Shown here: positions 63,089 through 64,000 of the stretch, one piece after another
Layout of the letters: each line of letters begins with the position of its first letter
Numbering within the stretch: the first letter of the stretch is position 1
Source of the DNA: Vibrio crassostreae
GTDB taxonomy: Bacteria; Pseudomonadota; Gammaproteobacteria; Enterobacterales; Vibrionaceae
Direction of reading: 5' to 3'
DNA length: 64,000 nucleotides
NCBI RefSeq assembly: GCF_024347415.1
Contig: NZ_AP025477.1
Location: 1,860,001 to 1,924,000, forward strand
Notes under the pieces: generated by a model
Database searches by the model: none
What the model saw: only the letters and a program-made list of their open reading frames with translations
What the model was told of the DNA's origin: nothing
Translations under genes and position numbers: made by a program

Positions 63089-64000
63089 ATGAATATCAAT
63101 AATCTTTCGATTAAGAGTAAAATCGCGATCCCGCTGTTGGTGATTGTGATTGTTTTTTCTACCGTTACCGTGCTCAACGTTATCAGATCAAATGCTCAAG
63201 CTGCGATTAATAACGAGCTCAACAATGTGGTTCAGCCTGTGTTAGATAACCTAGAAGATGGTTACCGCGATATCTACCAAATCATCGCTTCGGCACAAGG
63301 TTTGTTACTTGCTAAAGACCAAACGGCGATTGAGTACCAAAAGTTTGAATTTAAAGACAACGCTTACAAAGCGGTTCCTCGTTTTCAAAGTGTCGAAACC
63401 TTGTATCAAGCGGGCGTGTTGGATCCATCTTCACGTGGTGAGCTATCGAAGCTGGTGAATGCGATGAGTAAGTGGGTGGCGCTGCATGAACCAATGTTTG
63501 CAGACCCTACGAACGCGCACCAATACAATATTGATTACTCACATGCATTAGATGCCGAGTTTGCGACTATTCGTAAGCAACTGCGTGATATCAGAACCTT
63601 GATTGAACTGAAGCAGAAAGAGCTTCGCCAGCAAGCCGATGACTCTATTGAATCAAGTAAGTTGATCATCGAAGTCGGTATGGCCGTTGCTGTATTCGCT
63701 GCAATCTTCGCGATGTGGTTGTCGAACCGTTTCATTATTCAACCCATTCAGGACGTTGAGAAAGCGATGAATGAAATCGCTTCGGGGGACGGTAATCTGT
63801 CTCAACGAATGAAGGTCGAAGGTAATGATGAGATTGCTCGTTTAAGCTCTGCTTTCAATCAGTTTGTTGGCAAGATCCACGTCACGGTCGAACAAGTTAT
63901 TTTCACATCGAATGCGGTACGCGCTGAGATGGAAAACATCAAATCGTTAACCCAGAGTGTTGCTGAGTTCTCTTCAAATCAGCAGCGAGAAAGTGAAGTA
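63089..64000 (+). CDS. Methyl-accepting chemotaxis protein, 5' part (cut by window end)
   Basis: The first 304 codons of a chemoreceptor whose frame runs off the window. TM1 is at about 12-33, a helical periplasmic ligand domain occupies about 35-190, TM2 is at about 194-212, and a HAMP domain follows (FIIQPIQDVEKAMNEIASGD; DEIARLSSAFNQFVGKIHV). The signalling tip would follow outside the window. No good Shine-Dalgarno is visible before the ATG at 63089. Confidence 0.85.
   Translation, partial: MNINNLSIKSKIAIPLLVIVIVFSTVTVLNVIRSNAQAAINNELNNVVQPVLDNLEDGYRDIYQIIASAQGLLLAKDQTAIEYQKFEFKDNAYKAVPRFQSVETLYQAGVLDPSSRGELSKLVNAMSKWVALHEPMFADPTNAHQYNIDYSHALDAEFATIRKQLRDIRTLIELKQKELRQQADDSIESSKLIIEVGMAVAVFAAIFAMWLSNRFIIQPIQDVEKAMNEIASGDGNLSQRMKVEGNDEIARLSSAFNQFVGKIHVTVEQVIFTSNAVRAEMENIKSLTQSVAEFSSNQQRESEV

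Overview
The window reads as a Vibrio chromosome segment, most likely chromosome 2 of a Splendidus-clade or related marine species. Reasons: moderate GC, gene content typical of Vibrionaceae (scr sucrose operon, a mannose/fructose PTS cluster around manA with an AraC regulator, ohr/ohrR, a DUF3010 protein, NIT-type chemoreceptor), and AT-rich intergenic DNA with short strong intrinsic terminators. No rRNA, tRNA, transposase, integrase or CRISPR array was seen. Species assignment is inference only.
Layout. 1-4.1 kb: sucrose PTS permease, fructokinase and sucrose-6-phosphate hydrolase. 4.2-10.1 kb: exported AGE-type protein, two exported DUF1254/DUF1214 paralogues and a LysR regulator. 10.2-19.8 kb: GST with divergent LysR; a sigma-54 activator divergent from an aldehyde dehydrogenase with a visible -24/-12 promoter; a Nudix protein; a small SMR protein; and the glutathione-dependent formaldehyde pathway (adhC, fghA). 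20.3-24.5 kb: exported C45-type Ntn hydrolase divergent from an XRE regulator, a second SMR protein, an unknown membrane protein, and murein-peptide amidase mpaA. 24.7-26.3 kb: an orphan oligopeptide-binding protein divergent from mpaA.
26.6-28.9 kb is the most unusual stretch: a perfect FNR-type box followed by three exported cytochromes (an ethylbenzene-dehydrogenase-type haem protein, an NrfB-like pentahaem protein and an STC/flavocytochrome-c3-like tetrahaem protein). Two of the three carry a CX3CH haem motif. The block is bracketed by two near-identical hairpin repeats. No membrane quinol dehydrogenase and no obvious terminal reductase is beside it, so the partner and acceptor are unknown.
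29.2-36.9 kb: GcvA-like LysR and a six-gene Ugp-like ABC operon that also encodes a PHP-domain hydrolase and a HAD phosphatase, which suggests uptake and dephosphorylation of a phospho(di)ester. 37-46.9 kb: mannose/fructose PTS region with three permease sets, manA, an AraC regulator and an HPr-like-EIIA protein. 47-55.9 kb: TetR regulator, small zinc-ribbon protein, NIT chemoreceptor, Ohr/OhrR, aromatic amino-acid permease, a MerR-methyltransferase fusion with a GNAT enzyme, and an AhpD-like protein. The operator pair of that last gene matches the one in front of tetR 8 kb away. 55.9-62.8 kb: PatB/MalY-type lyase with an NhaC transporter under a LacI regulator, a MocR regulator divergent from an EamA exporter, and DUF3010. 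The window ends inside a second chemoreceptor gene.
Start sites were re-chosen from visible Shine-Dalgarno sequences and family N-termini. Functions come from recognised motifs, not database searches.
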